64,000 bases of DNA from Malurus cyaneus samueli (Eukaryota > Chordata > Aves > Passeriformes > Maluridae): the NCBI GenBank assembly GCA_009741485.1, contig CM019237.1, positions 52,936,252 through 53,000,251 on the forward strand, given 5' to 3'. The position numbers and the translations under genes were made by a program. The notes under the pieces are model-generated. The model saw only the letters and a list, made by a program, of their open reading frames with translations. It was not told where the DNA came from and made no database searches. This document shows, one piece after another, positions 37,201 to 52,200 of the stretch. The first letter of the stretch is position 1. The number at the start of each line of letters is the position of its first letter.

Positions 37201-40200
37201 CAACAAATTCTCACAGAGATCATTGAAGTTCTTATTGAGTGTCTGATTTGTTGGGTTAATGTTGCTTAATCTGGATACTCTTACTGCTGTGAACATCTGA
37301 ATTAGAAACAAATGTGGTTATTTTTTGATAACATATGCCAATATATTTTATCCAGTGTCCTAAACCCAAATCCATAAAGAAGGAAAATAATGTAAATTAT
37401 GTTAACACATATGTTAACTAAGTAACAAAATATGTTAGCTAAGCAACACAGTCAACAATCTATTTCCTTTAAGCGGCTTCAAACCTAGCCAAACCTTTTC
37501 AAAAACCCAAAACATTGAAGTTCATATTTACTGTAATTCTTTTCATATTTCTGTATTAGGTTCTTTGTTACACAAGAACAGCATAAAAAAAAAAGCAAGA
37601 AAGAAACAGGTTCTCATACCCTATTGTTCTTACCAAAATACTACTTTTAGTTCTATCCAAGGGTATCCTTTGAATTTATCTTGCAATATATGTATTTAAA
37701 GTACTAAAGCATATTTTAACCCAATTTAGTGAAAAGTTTCAATTCTGAATAACCTTACTTGAATTTCTGGTGTCCAGTTATTTATACCAGGCATAATTTC
37801 TGTGTTGCAGCTGTAAAAACCTGTGAAGAAAATATTTGGGAAAGAAAAAAACTATTTTATACACTGCAATATAAAAATACTTTTAAAGGAAACATATGTG
37901 ACATAATGTTTTGCAAGTATTTTCCCTTGTATAGTTTTGAATACTGAATAATAACACCATAAATTACATTAATATTCAAACAACAAATGTAGAATTCTTG
38001 TAGGAAGGGCCAATACCCGAAATCCACAGCTGCTCTGCCTGTTTCTATTACATAAACTATGCACAAATGAGGACATTTTTTTTAAAATGTGTGAAAGGAA
38101 AAGCTACAAAGCCGACGTTTTAACAGGGAACACGGAAAGGTTGAAAAGGAACTACCTAGAAACTGAATGCAAGTTAAAAATAGAAGCATGATGACTAAAT
38201 GGCAGAGTAAAGTAAGTTATTAACAGCAATCAGTGATTCTGAAAGTCTGAAGACACAGTTAAGTAAGCAGAAAAGAGGCCAATCTGGTAGGGCCTATATA
38301 AATGCAGAAAATAAGCTAGAAAAAAAATTGTACAGCAGCTTACAGAGGGTATAAATATTAATAGATCTCCTTTCAGACCATCAAAAGCAGAAATTCTGTT
38401 GAAGAACCAAGCAAGATTTAGAAAGGATATACAAAAATAGTAACATGAGAGCAGAAAACAGCCTTTTCTTTTTACAGCAGTATAGTAGAGCTTTCCACAA
38501 AAGTAAAAAATCAGTCCCTTGTTTACTTGGCTTGAACAAGTGTCTGAAGGAGTTATTGAACAAGAAGGCAAATGAAAATAAAGGTTCTTATAAACCACAG
38601 GAAAGGGAAAAGATCAAACAGCTGATTGCCATTGAACTCTTAACTTACTCCACTACCAGAGAAGAGCATTATTTAATCTTCAGGTAATAAGGTGCTGAAG
38701 TGACTGGTCCTACTAATTTCCCTAATACAAGTATCTCTACTACTGATCCAGAATTCCAACTGGAGCTATTCCAGAAAAGGGAGTTCACAGGAGATGGAAA
38801 AACGAGCCTGCAGAAGAGCTGAAAGCAGTTTCTTAAGGAATAGCCACTGCTCAAAGCTCTCAACAAGCACACAGACAAAAGGCACCTGACTGACAACATC
38901 TGCTTTGGACATCACAAAGCATTTGGAAAGATCCTTCACCAAGGTCTCTTTAACAAAGAAAAGAATTAATCACAATCAAAGGAAATATAAACATAAGAGT
39001 GGAAAAGGAGGGACAAAAATGCTTAGTTTTCACAATGAAGACATCTGTCATTTTGGATTTTATGCTTCCAACACATTCATAACTTATATGCAAAAGAGGA
39101 TAAAACAAGATGACTGCTGATGGCCCTAATGTAGGGCAGTAAAATCTACGGCAGCAGGACTGGATAATCAGAGAGGAATAAAAGATTTGGTGAGAGCAAT
39201 AAGACAACTACAAGGATAGTTCTGAGCTCAACACGAATCAAAATTATGAACACTGATACCAGTCATTAGGAAGGAAACCAAGACTTACTCAGAAGAAACA
39301 CAGGGACACTCACAGTGACAAGAGGGAGAACAAGGACAATCAAATGTCCAGAGCAATTTCTACATAATGGACAAATACATTTGCCTCTTATCCAGATCCA
39401 GGAGTTCTGTTGGAGAAGGTATGACCTATCTATACAATGATAAATGGCATTAAGACAACCAATACCAGGCAATAATTAGTTCTCTATTCTTTCATTAACT
39501 TTCATTAACCTGGAACCTACAAATTAGTAATTCAGGCTAAAAATCTTGACAAACAGTAATATTGCCACTTCTCTTGCATTTTATAAAATAATTTTTAATA
39601 AAACTCATTTTGCAGCCTACAGAATAAATTAGAAAAATATATTTGTAACTGTACCAGAAGGTGGTGGAACATCTGTCAATAAAGAATGTACATCTTCCAT
39701 TGCATCTGTGTCATCAATCTGGAAAAGGGAATAATTGAGAAATACATGTTGCGTCAGTAAGAAGTTTCAGAATGAAATAAAATAACCTCTATTCCATCCA
39801 ATCTTTAAATACTCCTATTTTTAGATCAGACTGACAGCCCTTCTACCTTCTGTATTTACCTTCTGTAAATACTTCTGTTGTGTCTTTACATTCATCCTGT
39901 CTTATTGACCTGCAAGAGATCCAAGTTTACTTCTTCTGGCCTTTTCTTACCAAGTGTTTTAGAAACTGTTTATAATTGAACTCCAGTGTTGTTTCCCCTT
40001 CTCACTTTCCATGTAAAAGGGGTTGTCTTTTCTTTTCCCTCAAAAATTAACCCAAAACCAACCTAGATATCTTCACCTCTCCTAACTGCCTTCCCAGCCT
40101 CTTTCAGCATATCCTCATCACAGAGAAATTTTTGCTACTTTTTTGGTATAGCTCCAGCAAACAATGATTTTACTCTTGAAAGCTTCATCAGGAGTTTAAC

Positions 40201-43200
40201 TAATTCTTCTGGAATACTGTTTCTGATATCCAATTAATCATCAATCAAATATCCAATTTCTCAAAAACGTCAGCAGTAAGTGATTCCACAGATAAAGTAT
40301 TTTTTCTCTATAAACACCTTACAAAATCCTCATTTTTTACAAAGGTATTCAGCCCTTTTTGCAAAAGCACCAACCAGTATAAATTTATGATCCCAACCTG
40401 TTATTTTCTCACTCTCCTTTCATATCTCTCTTTTCAAACAAAGTGCTGTTACAGTGCTCCCTCACTGTCCCTATCTACCACCTTTCATCCAGATTATTTT
40501 CTGTGAAGATGGTGATTTGTGAAGATTAAAAAGGTCTTAAACATACCTGAGGCTGCACTTATAGGCTGTATTTTGAAGTGGTTTTTAGTCAGTGATAGGT
40601 CTTTGAACTACCTGCACCTACAGGATGAACTCCAGCCCTTCTTTAATATTTGCTTACTTTCCTTCAAAATGAACACTGTTCAATCACAACACTGAATTTT
40701 AGTGAATGGAGAGGTAAAATAAATGTTGTTCTTTATTCATCTACATGTGTTGTTCTTTTCAGCTGCTGTTGTAGAAAGAACTGGAAGGTATTGTCAGAGG
40801 TTGTGAATTCTTGACTTGTGAAAAGCAATAGCTGAAATTCAGAAAATCTTTTATGTGCCCTCTTGGCACATGCAGTTTTTTGGATGCTTTGAATGCAACC
40901 CATTCAAGAAATGAGTAATTCTGATTGTTCAACTATAACAACAAGAGCTTTCAGACAGGAAGAAAATACAATCTTTTTCTTTGCTAAATATAAAGTGTGG
41001 TAACACAGAACCTCAGTGTTTACACAAACAGATCTGAAGTTTTTGATTAGTCTGATCTGCTGCTTGAAGCAGGCAGAAGGACATTTCTTACCAGCTCTTA
41101 ATTATTATTATAGGGATTCCTATATGCTCATGTACAGCAGGGCAATCTTTCTTCAGATATTGTCTGTAGACATAATAGAACTGTGCTTTAAGCAAATAGA
41201 GTTAAAAAAAAAAGAGATACAGCAAAATCTAATACTTCACTTTCTATTGACACAACAGGGAAAAAGTCATAAACAATTTAGGAACTTTCCTTGGAGATGA
41301 GTAAGAAAATCTCTTTTTTTCTTTAAATATGTATTGCAGGAGAAGGAAAGCAGGAACACGAGTAGTGAAAATGTTTATCACCTCCAAGACAAAAGCATCC
41401 TTCTTCCCATGTGAAAGGTCAAGCTCTGTAACTTCATCAGAGCTTTCTGACTGAGATCTCAATAGCCTGGAACGTTGTCTTGGCTCTGGAATGGGAGACC
41501 CAACGATTTCTTCAGGCAGCTCCTAAAAAGAATGTAGGAATTAAGAGATGTTCTGCACAGCTTAAAAATAATTTCAACTCTACACAATTTGTTAACAATT
41601 CTAAGAGTCAGATCATTCTGAAAATTATTCTACTGAAAAATATATCTAAACAAGACTAAACTGATTTGGCTATGTGAATAAAGAGATCTGAAAATTACAG
41701 CAGCTTTCCAAAACACAGTGAAAAAAGTCTGTATCTCTATTAGTCAATAAACTCATGTTCTGAATGACTCAGTAAGAAAATATGGATATACAGTGTACAT
41801 ATTTGACTCAGAATGCTTTATTTTTAAGAATAAAGAATTTACTTACTGGAGGATTGATCTCATACAGTTCCTTGTTTTTTGCTATTGTATCATTTATTTT
41901 CTTTTGCATATGGGATATGTGCTGCTCATAGGTGCCATCATTTGGAGTCTTCCCAGCAATTTGAATACCCCCAGGTGTTGGCAAAGCTGCTAAGTACACA
42001 CCTGTTGCAGACTTTCAAAAAATCATGAAGAAAATAAGACAATTATGTAAGCATGAACTCCTAATATTTTCATATAAAGATTTCCATAATGCTTATGCTC
42101 AAGGATTGTAACATGCAAATTACAACATCATTTACTGCAAATAAATAAATGGATATCTCTCTTCTGTTCACTTATGAAAACACCTCACTATTCTTTTAAA
42201 AAAACTCTGTCCTTCTCATGGGATTTTTTCATGGAACTCTTCAACTTGCCTAAAAATTTAGGCTTCTGCCCCAGCATGTTTTGCATAGACAAAAAGTTTT
42301 TTTACTGTTTTTGAATATCTAAAACCTAGCCAAACCATCTACAGGTTGTGACAACCCTATCTCTATTTAGAGAAACCCTATTTAGAGAAAACAGATCATG
42401 AAAGACAAAAGAAGATGCCAGCCAGAATTACCCAGGCATCCTCTGATGCAGGAAGAAGGAGAATATTTCACTATTCCAACCTAGCATGACAGAATGGGGT
42501 TAGAAAATTCTGTTAACAAACATTCCTCGACCTTCCCTAAGACACTTGAGATTTATCATTTATTTCTTCAGCTCCATGAAAGAAGAGGCAACAGACCTTC
42601 CCCTTGTTGCAAATAACCAAAAGATTTAGTCAGAGATTTACTTGACCTTATTTGTCATGGAACTGCAATTCAATTTGAGGAACAGGGATCTCTTTGACAG
42701 GACCTTTAAAGAATACTATCATTTTTCTATAATTTATGCCATTAAACTCTCTAAAGTTTCTTTTCCTCTCATCCCCTTTCTAATCATCTTGTCTTCTACC
42801 ATTTTCAAGATTTGAATCTTCTTCTGCTGGTTCTGAAAGACAAGTCTGTCCTGACTTTACAATATTTAAGACACCTTGTTCTTAAAATGACATTTTAATG
42901 TGTCTGGTTACTCTGAATCCTCCCACATTTGCACATCTTCCTGAAAAAAATACCGTGAGAAAGCAAAAGACTCTGAAGATCCCAACTGTACTTACTGCCA
43001 AGCCCATCAGCATATTTTCCCCCACAGTGATCTGAATTCTGAGCCCAAAGAGGGCATTCATTCCTCTCAGCTTGAGTTTGTTCATCAGTTGGGTGTGCAC
43101 TTCATACTCCATGAATGGCAAGAGGTTACTGATAGAGGTTGCATTTGCTTCGGCCTGAGCTTTCTTCTTCAGACGGCACAATCTGGCAACACAAACCAGC

Positions 43201-46200
43201 ACAGACAGAGCTTTAGTGGATTTGTGAAGAATGAAACGGATCATAGGGTATTTTGATTTTTTCCCCCTCCTTGTATAACCTAATGCAGCTTCTTTTCAAT
43301 CTTCTACATTGCTGCAACAGTAAAATAAAATGTCAGTTCTTCACAAGAACTCTTGAGACAGTATCATCTGAAAACTTATATTTTCAGCTTTTCTTCTAGT
43401 AACACCCCAAATGTAAATGTCTATTTCTCTTGCTGCCAACCACAGAGCACAGAAAATTACTGCTGTAATTTCTAGTGGCAGAACTTTTTAAAATCTTATT
43501 AATACAGTTATTCAAGACACACACTGGAAAGAAGAAAAAATAAAAAAAAAAAACCCCAAACCCAAAAGCCCTCACAACTAAAGCATTAACTGAAGATACT
43601 TATCTGAAAAGAATAAAACAAAGAGCATGGCAATCCCATCTCTGACAATACCTTAAGTCATCATCCACTCTTTGGGTTTAGTCCTACAAGCTGAAATTCA
43701 AAGCCCACACCAATGCAATGATACCTTCAGAGAAATTTTATACAAGAACACATGCCAACTGTATGTTTTATAATATACGGTTAGAAGACATACTGCATTT
43801 TAGCAACAGGAATTCTTTCAAAGATCTCCAAAACTTTACTAGGCTAAGGAAATATTTTGATAGATACCTGGCTTGAATAAGACATCCCTTCCCAATAACT
43901 ATTGCCTCTACAGGAAGGTCAATTGTGGTGAAAAGCACATCGGGAACTTTTTGCTTCCTGCAGTTGTAACAGTAAGTGAGGTGAGCAGGGAATGGCATGT
44001 TCAATTCATCATATGGGATATGGCAAAATCCACAACCTGGTGGTGAAGCTTCTTCAATCCTAAAAATACATTATGGAGAACATACTTAAAACATCTGCAT
44101 CTTGTTAACAATGATCAGTAAGTGCACATGTGTATGTATAAACACCTGCAGATATCTACTTAACTCATACACAGCAGCTAAACTCTGCTCCATTATGCCA
44201 ATGTGACAAGTATTGCAATACATGAATTAGAAGAAGAAAATCAGATCGCACACCACTAGCTAAAATGCTATCAATAAAACTTGCATTGTAACTTCTCTTG
44301 TAGGGATTGAGAAAAAGGACATTAAGTTAATTTACATAAACCTGTAACATCACTGATCTGACTTTAATCAGTGTAACTTCTAAATGTAACCCATGGTACT
44401 ACAGTTGTACAGAGAATTTGCTGTATCAAATATACAAAAAGGCCTCTTTTACATTCATTGTGTCCAAAACCCTATAAAACCCTAAGGAGCAGAATACAGA
44501 CAACAAACCAATCATCCTACTGAGCAGCAGCACTATATACATATATATATATATATAGGGTAAGAACAGCAAGATTATTTCCTAAGATAAGGCATTAGGT
44601 AAAACTTGGTACTTGCTTAGAACACTTAGTCTCTCGCCCCCATGAGCAGAACCCAGGAATGACCACTATGAAAATTCGAACAGGGAAAGCACAAGCCAAC
44701 TGCATCACTGCAAATTTATTCTCTTTCACATAAACAATTCTTCTCAGTGATTTTGAAGAGGTGCTTAAGCAAATCTGAAAGATTTGGAACATTAGTAATC
44801 TTAATATTTTGGCAAATATATTTTGTGCTGAGCATGAACTTTGCCTGTTTAGTTGTTTTACCACCGGGATTTCTAATCTATGCCAAGACTCTTAGTAGCA
44901 CCAAAATACATATTTTGACAAAAGTGCTATTTTCTTTATATTATGAACACAACATTTCTTTCTCTCCATCATATAGCGACTACAAAAACAAATATTTTAA
45001 TTTGGCTACAGTATTTAAAACTCTCTCTACACTAGAAGACATTGGTCTTCTGTTAACAAGGTAACAAAATAATAAATAATACTGTGTTGACTGGTTTATA
45101 ATGGAAAAAGCAATGCAAGTGCTAAAGTGTAATAAATAGCCTTGCTTACAAACATAATAATTGCTTGAAATATTTAATTACTATCCTGATGAACACATAA
45201 TAAGTTATTAAAATGCATTATTAATATTTTTCCCCCCAAAACAACTTTGTGGTAATACTCATTCTTCAAACTTCATTTGCAAGAGCAGAAACAAAGGGAA
45301 ACCTCATACTTGGATCTCAAGTTCATGATTTTGTTCATCAACTTCAACTAGCACATACCTATTTTGGAAAAATCTGGCACCATATTTGTTTTATAATCAA
45401 GCTATTTTATATCTCCCATGCAGCTCTTTAAAGAAGATTTAGAGAGCATAATACACATAAATAGTATTTAATGGAGCTTATATACACATATTACAGACAT
45501 AGCCACTTTTGGCTTATGTAAGTTATCAAATATCTGTCATTTTTTATATTGTGATATAAAGCTGAGAAAAGATACCTGAAGACAGCAAAGAAAAAAACCG
45601 AGTTATGATCTGTGTTAGTAGTCAAACGTGTTACCTTATTGAGACTGTTAGAAATAAAAACAGAGTATCTAATTTGGTGCAGAGCTCCATTACTCCTGTG
45701 GTGGTTGTTGTTAGTGAAAAGCAGTAAAGTGGTTGGTCCCGCATCCTGCACTGTAACACTGTAACCTACCCTAATAGAGAAGAACTATCTTGGCTCTGAG
45801 GAAAAAAATCAACCTCTCCCTTCTCTGACCCTATGGAAAAGAAGCCAGGCTGCCATGACAACCTTTGTTCCAAACAGCCTTCCATGGTGCCATCCTGAAG
45901 GAACCTAGGGTTCAGTACAGCTGCTGTGCCAGACGCGGACAAAATACAGACCTCTTCACTATAAGAGAAAAGAATGACAACAGAGTGAATTCCTACCACT
46001 CAGTGGTGCTTTTATATAAAATTATCAGATTAAAAGGTCGATACAAGTCACAATGATGTTCAACAATACCACTAATTTTGTGCACTTGTAAAATTTTATC
46101 CATTAAAACTCACAAACAGTCCTCTTCTGGTATTTAAACCATAACCACTGTGTAAATACGAGATGAAGAAGGATTTGAACAGAAAGACTAAAGAGCTTTG

Positions 46201-49200
46201 CCTCATGTTATAAATAATATAACATCAGAAAGACTAACCAGTTGTAAGTATGGCTTTCAGTTCTATCATTAACAATGCAAAAAAACCACAGCAAACCAAC
46301 CAAACATTAAAAAAAACAAGGCATAATTTTTTACCAAAATAAAAGGGAAAGCCTCAGCATCCTATCAACATTCAATTTTCAAAAAGAAGTTACAACCCAG
46401 CACTTACAAGTGTGCTTCTTGGAAGATAAAAAGTGGCAAAACAGTAAAATTTTACTAGGAAGAAGTGAAATAATGGTACATTTTGCATGAAAAGTAACCA
46501 ACAATATTAATGATTTAGCAATTAAAGCTCTCAGAAAGACCACAGAGTTTTAAATATTTCTCAAGCTGTTAAGTAAGAAACAAACCTCTAGCATTCCGTA
46601 ATTAAAACACTATATTAAAAAAAAAATAGAGAAAATCTTTCCCACATTTTCTAGAATGACACATGTGCCTTTTTTTTATTTGTTGTTTCTCTTTCCAAAA
46701 TGATTTTTGCATACATAACACATGTGGCAGACCAGTACTTATACACACAGGCTTGTGCTTGAAGCATGGAATAAAGCTGAATGGGCAATAAGCATGGGAA
46801 TCCCAATAAATTATTTTATCAATAATCAGACACTACCACATTAAATTACTTCAGAAAAATGCAAGCATCAAATAACCCAATATACTCGGTACATTCTTTC
46901 CCCATAATTAAGGTAAAAAAATAATATAAACTATTCATGCTTTTTACGAGGAGATAGGCAAAGGAATAAACACCTCATTTGGGTGTGTTCATCTCTCAGT
47001 GATGGAGTAATTCTGAGGTAAATGTCGTAAACCAAAACTTTTCCAACTTGTTTCCTCAAAAAAGCAAATCTTTAGTGCTTTTACCTTAAAATATTTCAGC
47101 AACATCAACTTGAAAGAAAATAAATTCAGATATTTGAATTTGCTTGTTATTCCTCAAAAGCAATTCAAAATAGTGAACAAGTGTAATTTTCTGTTTAATA
47201 TCATCACAGCTGACCCTAGAAGCAACTTTTTCTGGGCCTGAAATGTGAAGTTTTCCATTTAAGCACTGGTCTGCCAGTTGTTACTCAAGAATAAAACTTC
47301 AATACATATACTTCTAGGAACAATCTTAATTATTTAGGTAGATTAGGTTTAGAAAGCTTAATGGATAAATTAATGCAGTTACTACAAAGCAAATTGTAGG
47401 CATTAGTTTAAAAGAAGAAAATGTAACATTCATTAGAAAAAACATAAAACCCAGATCTAAGCATACATAAATACTGCCTAATACTGAAATTTTATCATCT
47501 CACTTAAACTTTCTAAAGTAGTTACAGAATAGACAGTACCAACAACTGCACTGGAACAGTTAATTTTTAATCCACTGGAGATGAAATACATTTTCTGTGG
47601 CATTTTGAAAATCAAATCATCATCATGATTTACCAAATGCTGGTTGATTCACTGTAGCCCACTACAGCATGACAACCCAATGCCTTGGCATGGGATTTTA
47701 TTTCTTGTCTGATTTCTGCCCACCAGGCATCTCGTGTCTCTGGTTCATCTGAAAGACAAAGTATAAATCAGTTCACTATTCTGTACTATGCTGACACAAA
47801 GCTTCATGCAATTAATCTGAAAAGTTGTGTTTTTCATATTCAAGTGCTTTGTTGTACTTGGACACTTAATTTCCTTCCTATTTACCACATTTCAAAGCAA
47901 ACACTAATGGGACTTTTTCACTAATTATCTTGTTTCTCCCCCATGTGAACAGGTTTTGCATTGTTGTCCATGTAAGATAAAACCAAAATAGATAGTGTTC
48001 TAATCTCTACTCACTTCTAGTTCCAAACCACGCTCTCAGTTTCCAACAACACAAGAGCAGTGTGTAACTTGCAACGAAGCATCGCAGATACTCAGTAATG
48101 TTGAAAAACTAACAGCAATGAAAGCAGTATTTGTTGTAGTAAACTAATATTTGAATTTGCTGTACACTTGATACCTTTGAAATAACCTCAATAGCTTTTT
48201 CTACTGCGAGCAGTTCTCTTTGTTAAACAGATTTAAAAAATATTTGTTCAACACTGCATCCCTAATCAGACAGTTCTGTGATACTTCTAACTGTGAGATG
48301 TCATAGGGATTTGAAATAACTTCTACATTTACAACATGAAGAAGTACAGAATGTTTGTTGTCAGTGCTTTTTTGCTTCACTATCCTGGAAACTGCACCTT
48401 TCCTCAATGCTCACCAATGGATTCTAATTACCTTTACTATCCTCCAGATTACATGTTAAATGTATCCTGCCAGCTTTTCTTGAAAACTACAAAACACAAA
48501 AAACCACAAAAAGTGTGCTGCTAGAATACATGTAATCCATTTATTTTAACTGCCCAGCAATTAGTTCCCATAGCTAAAGCTCTTGTCTTGCAAGCTTTTA
48601 ACATAGGGACTCAACAACCACTGAATTTATAACTAGAGCTTATCAGCTGTTTCTCCTCTCAAAACTTCTTACCTGTTTCAATGAATGTAGTTGGCAACTG
48701 TGTTAATTGTTGATACATAAAGGGAAAACCAGTAACAATCAATCAGCACTCAGATGCTACTAAGGGTTCTGAGTAGAGAGATTCTTACCAAAGTTGCCTG
48801 AAATTAACTGACCTTTGCACTTTTGGCTATTGAGTTTTCCTTGGTGAATCATAATTTAAATATCAAGGTCAAAACCTGAGATTTATTTGGAACCAATTTT
48901 GTACTGTCAGGAATATTTATCAACACAATGTATGATAAACCCATTATCATACACTTGGTTCTCTGACAACATGACAAACAAAAATGAAAGATGCAGATAT
49001 ACACATAATTTAAAACTTACTGAAACAGAAATATTGCAAAGTAAAATGTATTTATTCATGAATTTACTTCAACTTTGCATTCAGAACTAGGCTTTAATTT
49101 TTCTAAACTGAACTCATCATTTTCTCATTAAAAAGAAGAGCACAGAGGTCTTACATTCAATTATACCTGACTTTAGGAGACAATGCTATGTAACTCACAG

Positions 49201-52200
49201 CATTATGCTGACCAGCAGCAGTCTGAATGCTCAGACTGAAGTTTACCCAATCTTTAAGAAATGAACACTGAACAGGAAAAACCCTACAGTGAGAGTTCTT
49301 AGGAATGTTCTCTGCAATCAACAAAAAAATTATATGTTAGGACACAAAACAAAGAATTTCTGTGAACGGTATCAACCATATTCTGTTACATCCAAGCTCA
49401 CTTCAGCAGTTTCAGTGCATTACTGGCACAATCTTGAGGTGGTGCACTTCACTCCGTGAAAACACTGTTTAAACCCTCTCAGTGAATGGGAAAACAAATG
49501 CTTAAGATGATACTCAGCAATCCTGACTCAGATGCCTGGAGCACCTATTCTTTTCAGCTTTGGAAACTGAGAATCCTACAGAAATAATCAATCACAGCAC
49601 AGGGTTGGAGCTCCCCAGCTCAGCTCTGAGAACCTTTTGTGGTACAAAAAGTGGGAAAAGTCTTCTCTTTGCATGTGCACCTCTCTGCTGCCACCATGTA
49701 ACAGCAGTAGGGGTAGTTGAATTGAGGGAGAATCTCTGGAAATGATTGTAAGGCCAAGGCTACTACATCTGACAAAGTCAGAGTGTATGGAAGATGTGAC
49801 ACCACAAGCATATTGTGTGTAAGTTCTCTTTTTTTGGTGGAATGGACAAGGATCTTGGGAGCAATTCTTCCTTTCCCCTCCAGTCACAAGCAGAGTGTTT
49901 CTATAGACAAAAAGTCTAAGTAGTAGCTAAAGTGGTTCTCTGACCATGCAGAAAACACCTGCACAATGAGACTGGATCACAGGCAGCTGGTTGTGAGCAT
50001 TGACTAAAGAGCCACACAAATTCTTGTACTTCACAGAAAAACACCTGCAAAGGAGAAGTACACTTTGTTCTAGACAAAAAAAGCATCAATTTTCTAAACC
50101 GTAACTTTTCACGCCTTTCAGTCCCATGTGACAAAAACTGCTTTTACTTTTCACCAGTGACATTTCTATGACAAAGTGCAAGAAAATGTGAAGTCATGAT
50201 GAGGATTTGAAAGTTAGCAACAGGTGAAGTGACTAAGGATGAACACAGAAAGTGCTGTGAAATAATGGTAAGATTACAGACAAAAATGACATTGAAAAGA
50301 AGAGTAGCTACAGTGAAAATTGAAATGGAATGAGATGTTGAAAGGAAACAAGAATCCTTAAAGTGAACAGAAAAGGCAGAAATAGTGACGGGTCCCAAAC
50401 TCTATGCAAATATTCAGCTGTCCTCCATGAAAATTCATAGTTTAAATTATTGAGGTTAGGAGAGCTAACAATTTTCTCACCTAACATCTACAAGAACACC
50501 TTACCATTATGGCAAACACATACTGCTGTGAAGTTGCTCAACACTGTCTTGCTAAAACAACATTTAACCCTTTATTCTGAGAATCTGTTCAACATCAGCA
50601 CTAATAAAACTATTAACTACAGAAATAGAATGGATCATTATCATTCTTATTAGAGGCAAGAACTATTCTCTAGCCATTGTCTTCAGTGTTAACAGACTTA
50701 GGCCCAACGTCTTTCAAAGAATTCAACAGTTTCTTATTGCAAAAGGGAAAATATTTCTATAAGTCATGCATAAATGTGTTTGTAAAGAAGACTGGGACTT
50801 CTGCTTAAGATACTGGCGTATTTTTTTTCTTCCAGAAAGAGGCCAAAAATAACAATTATTATGTTTATATATAAATACTGTACATTCACGGTTTACATGA
50901 ACTTACCTTCACATATTAAAACACAAAATGATTGTCTACAATTAAAATCAAACACCATGACATTGCAGTAATAAGTTGATACGAAACACTGAATGCAGTG
51001 CAATGTGTAGCATTCATATTCTTCTGACAAATATTTTCACAAGCAGCCTTTTTTGACACATGAGCCACACGATTTCACATGGGGATGCTGTCGTAGCATT
51101 TACAAGTTTAGTAAAGCTAAGGATTTACATAAACAATTAGAGGAGTTAGGGAAGCAGGATGGCATGTGTCCAGCACACTCCATGAGAGTGCCTGTTTGGT
51201 TTTTTGCTAAGGCAAAAGCTTAAGAACTAAGGGTTTGCAAAGCAGATTCAGCAGACAGGAGCCAGAAACGGTGGGTATTTTGGCGCATGCTTGGATCAGG
51301 TGACAGTACAGACTGAAAACTATGGCAGCTCACTGAAATGGTTACAGAAAGTAATGGCCCTGGATTCTAGGTGGAAGCAAAAAGGCAAGCATACAGAGCA
51401 CTCAGTCACAAGCTTTTCTAGCAAATCTACCAAGTAGTTTGGAGCAAGGTTTCTCTACAACTTTATGCAGAAAAGTTTACAGGAAAATCAACTGCTAATT
51501 CTACACCCTTTGTTGGAAACCAAAGGCTGAATATTAAACCTACTTTATTAACAATTCCAAATTGGCAGGATATTTATAACCAAGTGGAAGCAAAGCACAC
51601 TGTTGTCAACAGTACAGTGTTCTATAAAAATCATGCCAACTCAAACCTCCTCAAACTGAAACTTTCCAAACTGATTTTATTCAGCAGTTTTTGAAGACAC
51701 GAACAGCACTTCTGTACCAATGTTCTTTGAGTTAGCTCTACCCACCACCAAGTCATCCATCTCCTTTAAAATACAGGGTTGAGGTGTACTGTCCATGGGA
51801 CAATATCCTGTGTAAATCTTTCACCTAGACACTATTACTTTCTGATTCATCAGAAACAACACCTTTCCCAAGTTATTTGCTAGAGGTCCACTTGTATAGG
51901 TTCTTTCAAGATTTAGCCAGAAGCTGCATTTTGTTAGTCCATACAGATTTTTAAAAACTGAAGAAAGTTTAAAAAGAATGGTCTCTCGATTACACAGTTC
52001 ATACCCAAGAGTTGCTGTATCCTTAAAGCTGAATCCTTAAACATCTCCAAAGTAGGAACTATCTGGTTCATTTCAACCAATTTTACATTGTATAATTTAG
52101 TAAATATTTACATGTAAAACACAATATTCTGACAGGAGGAGGACAATCATCTGAGGAAAATTTTCACAATCTATAAATGACTCATTGTTCCGTCGTTTCA

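Noticed and set aside
38750..39480. Possible old repeat or exon cluster in a C2CD5 intron
   Set aside because: Composition differs from the surrounding intron, but I could not match it to a named repeat and no frame is long or protein-like.
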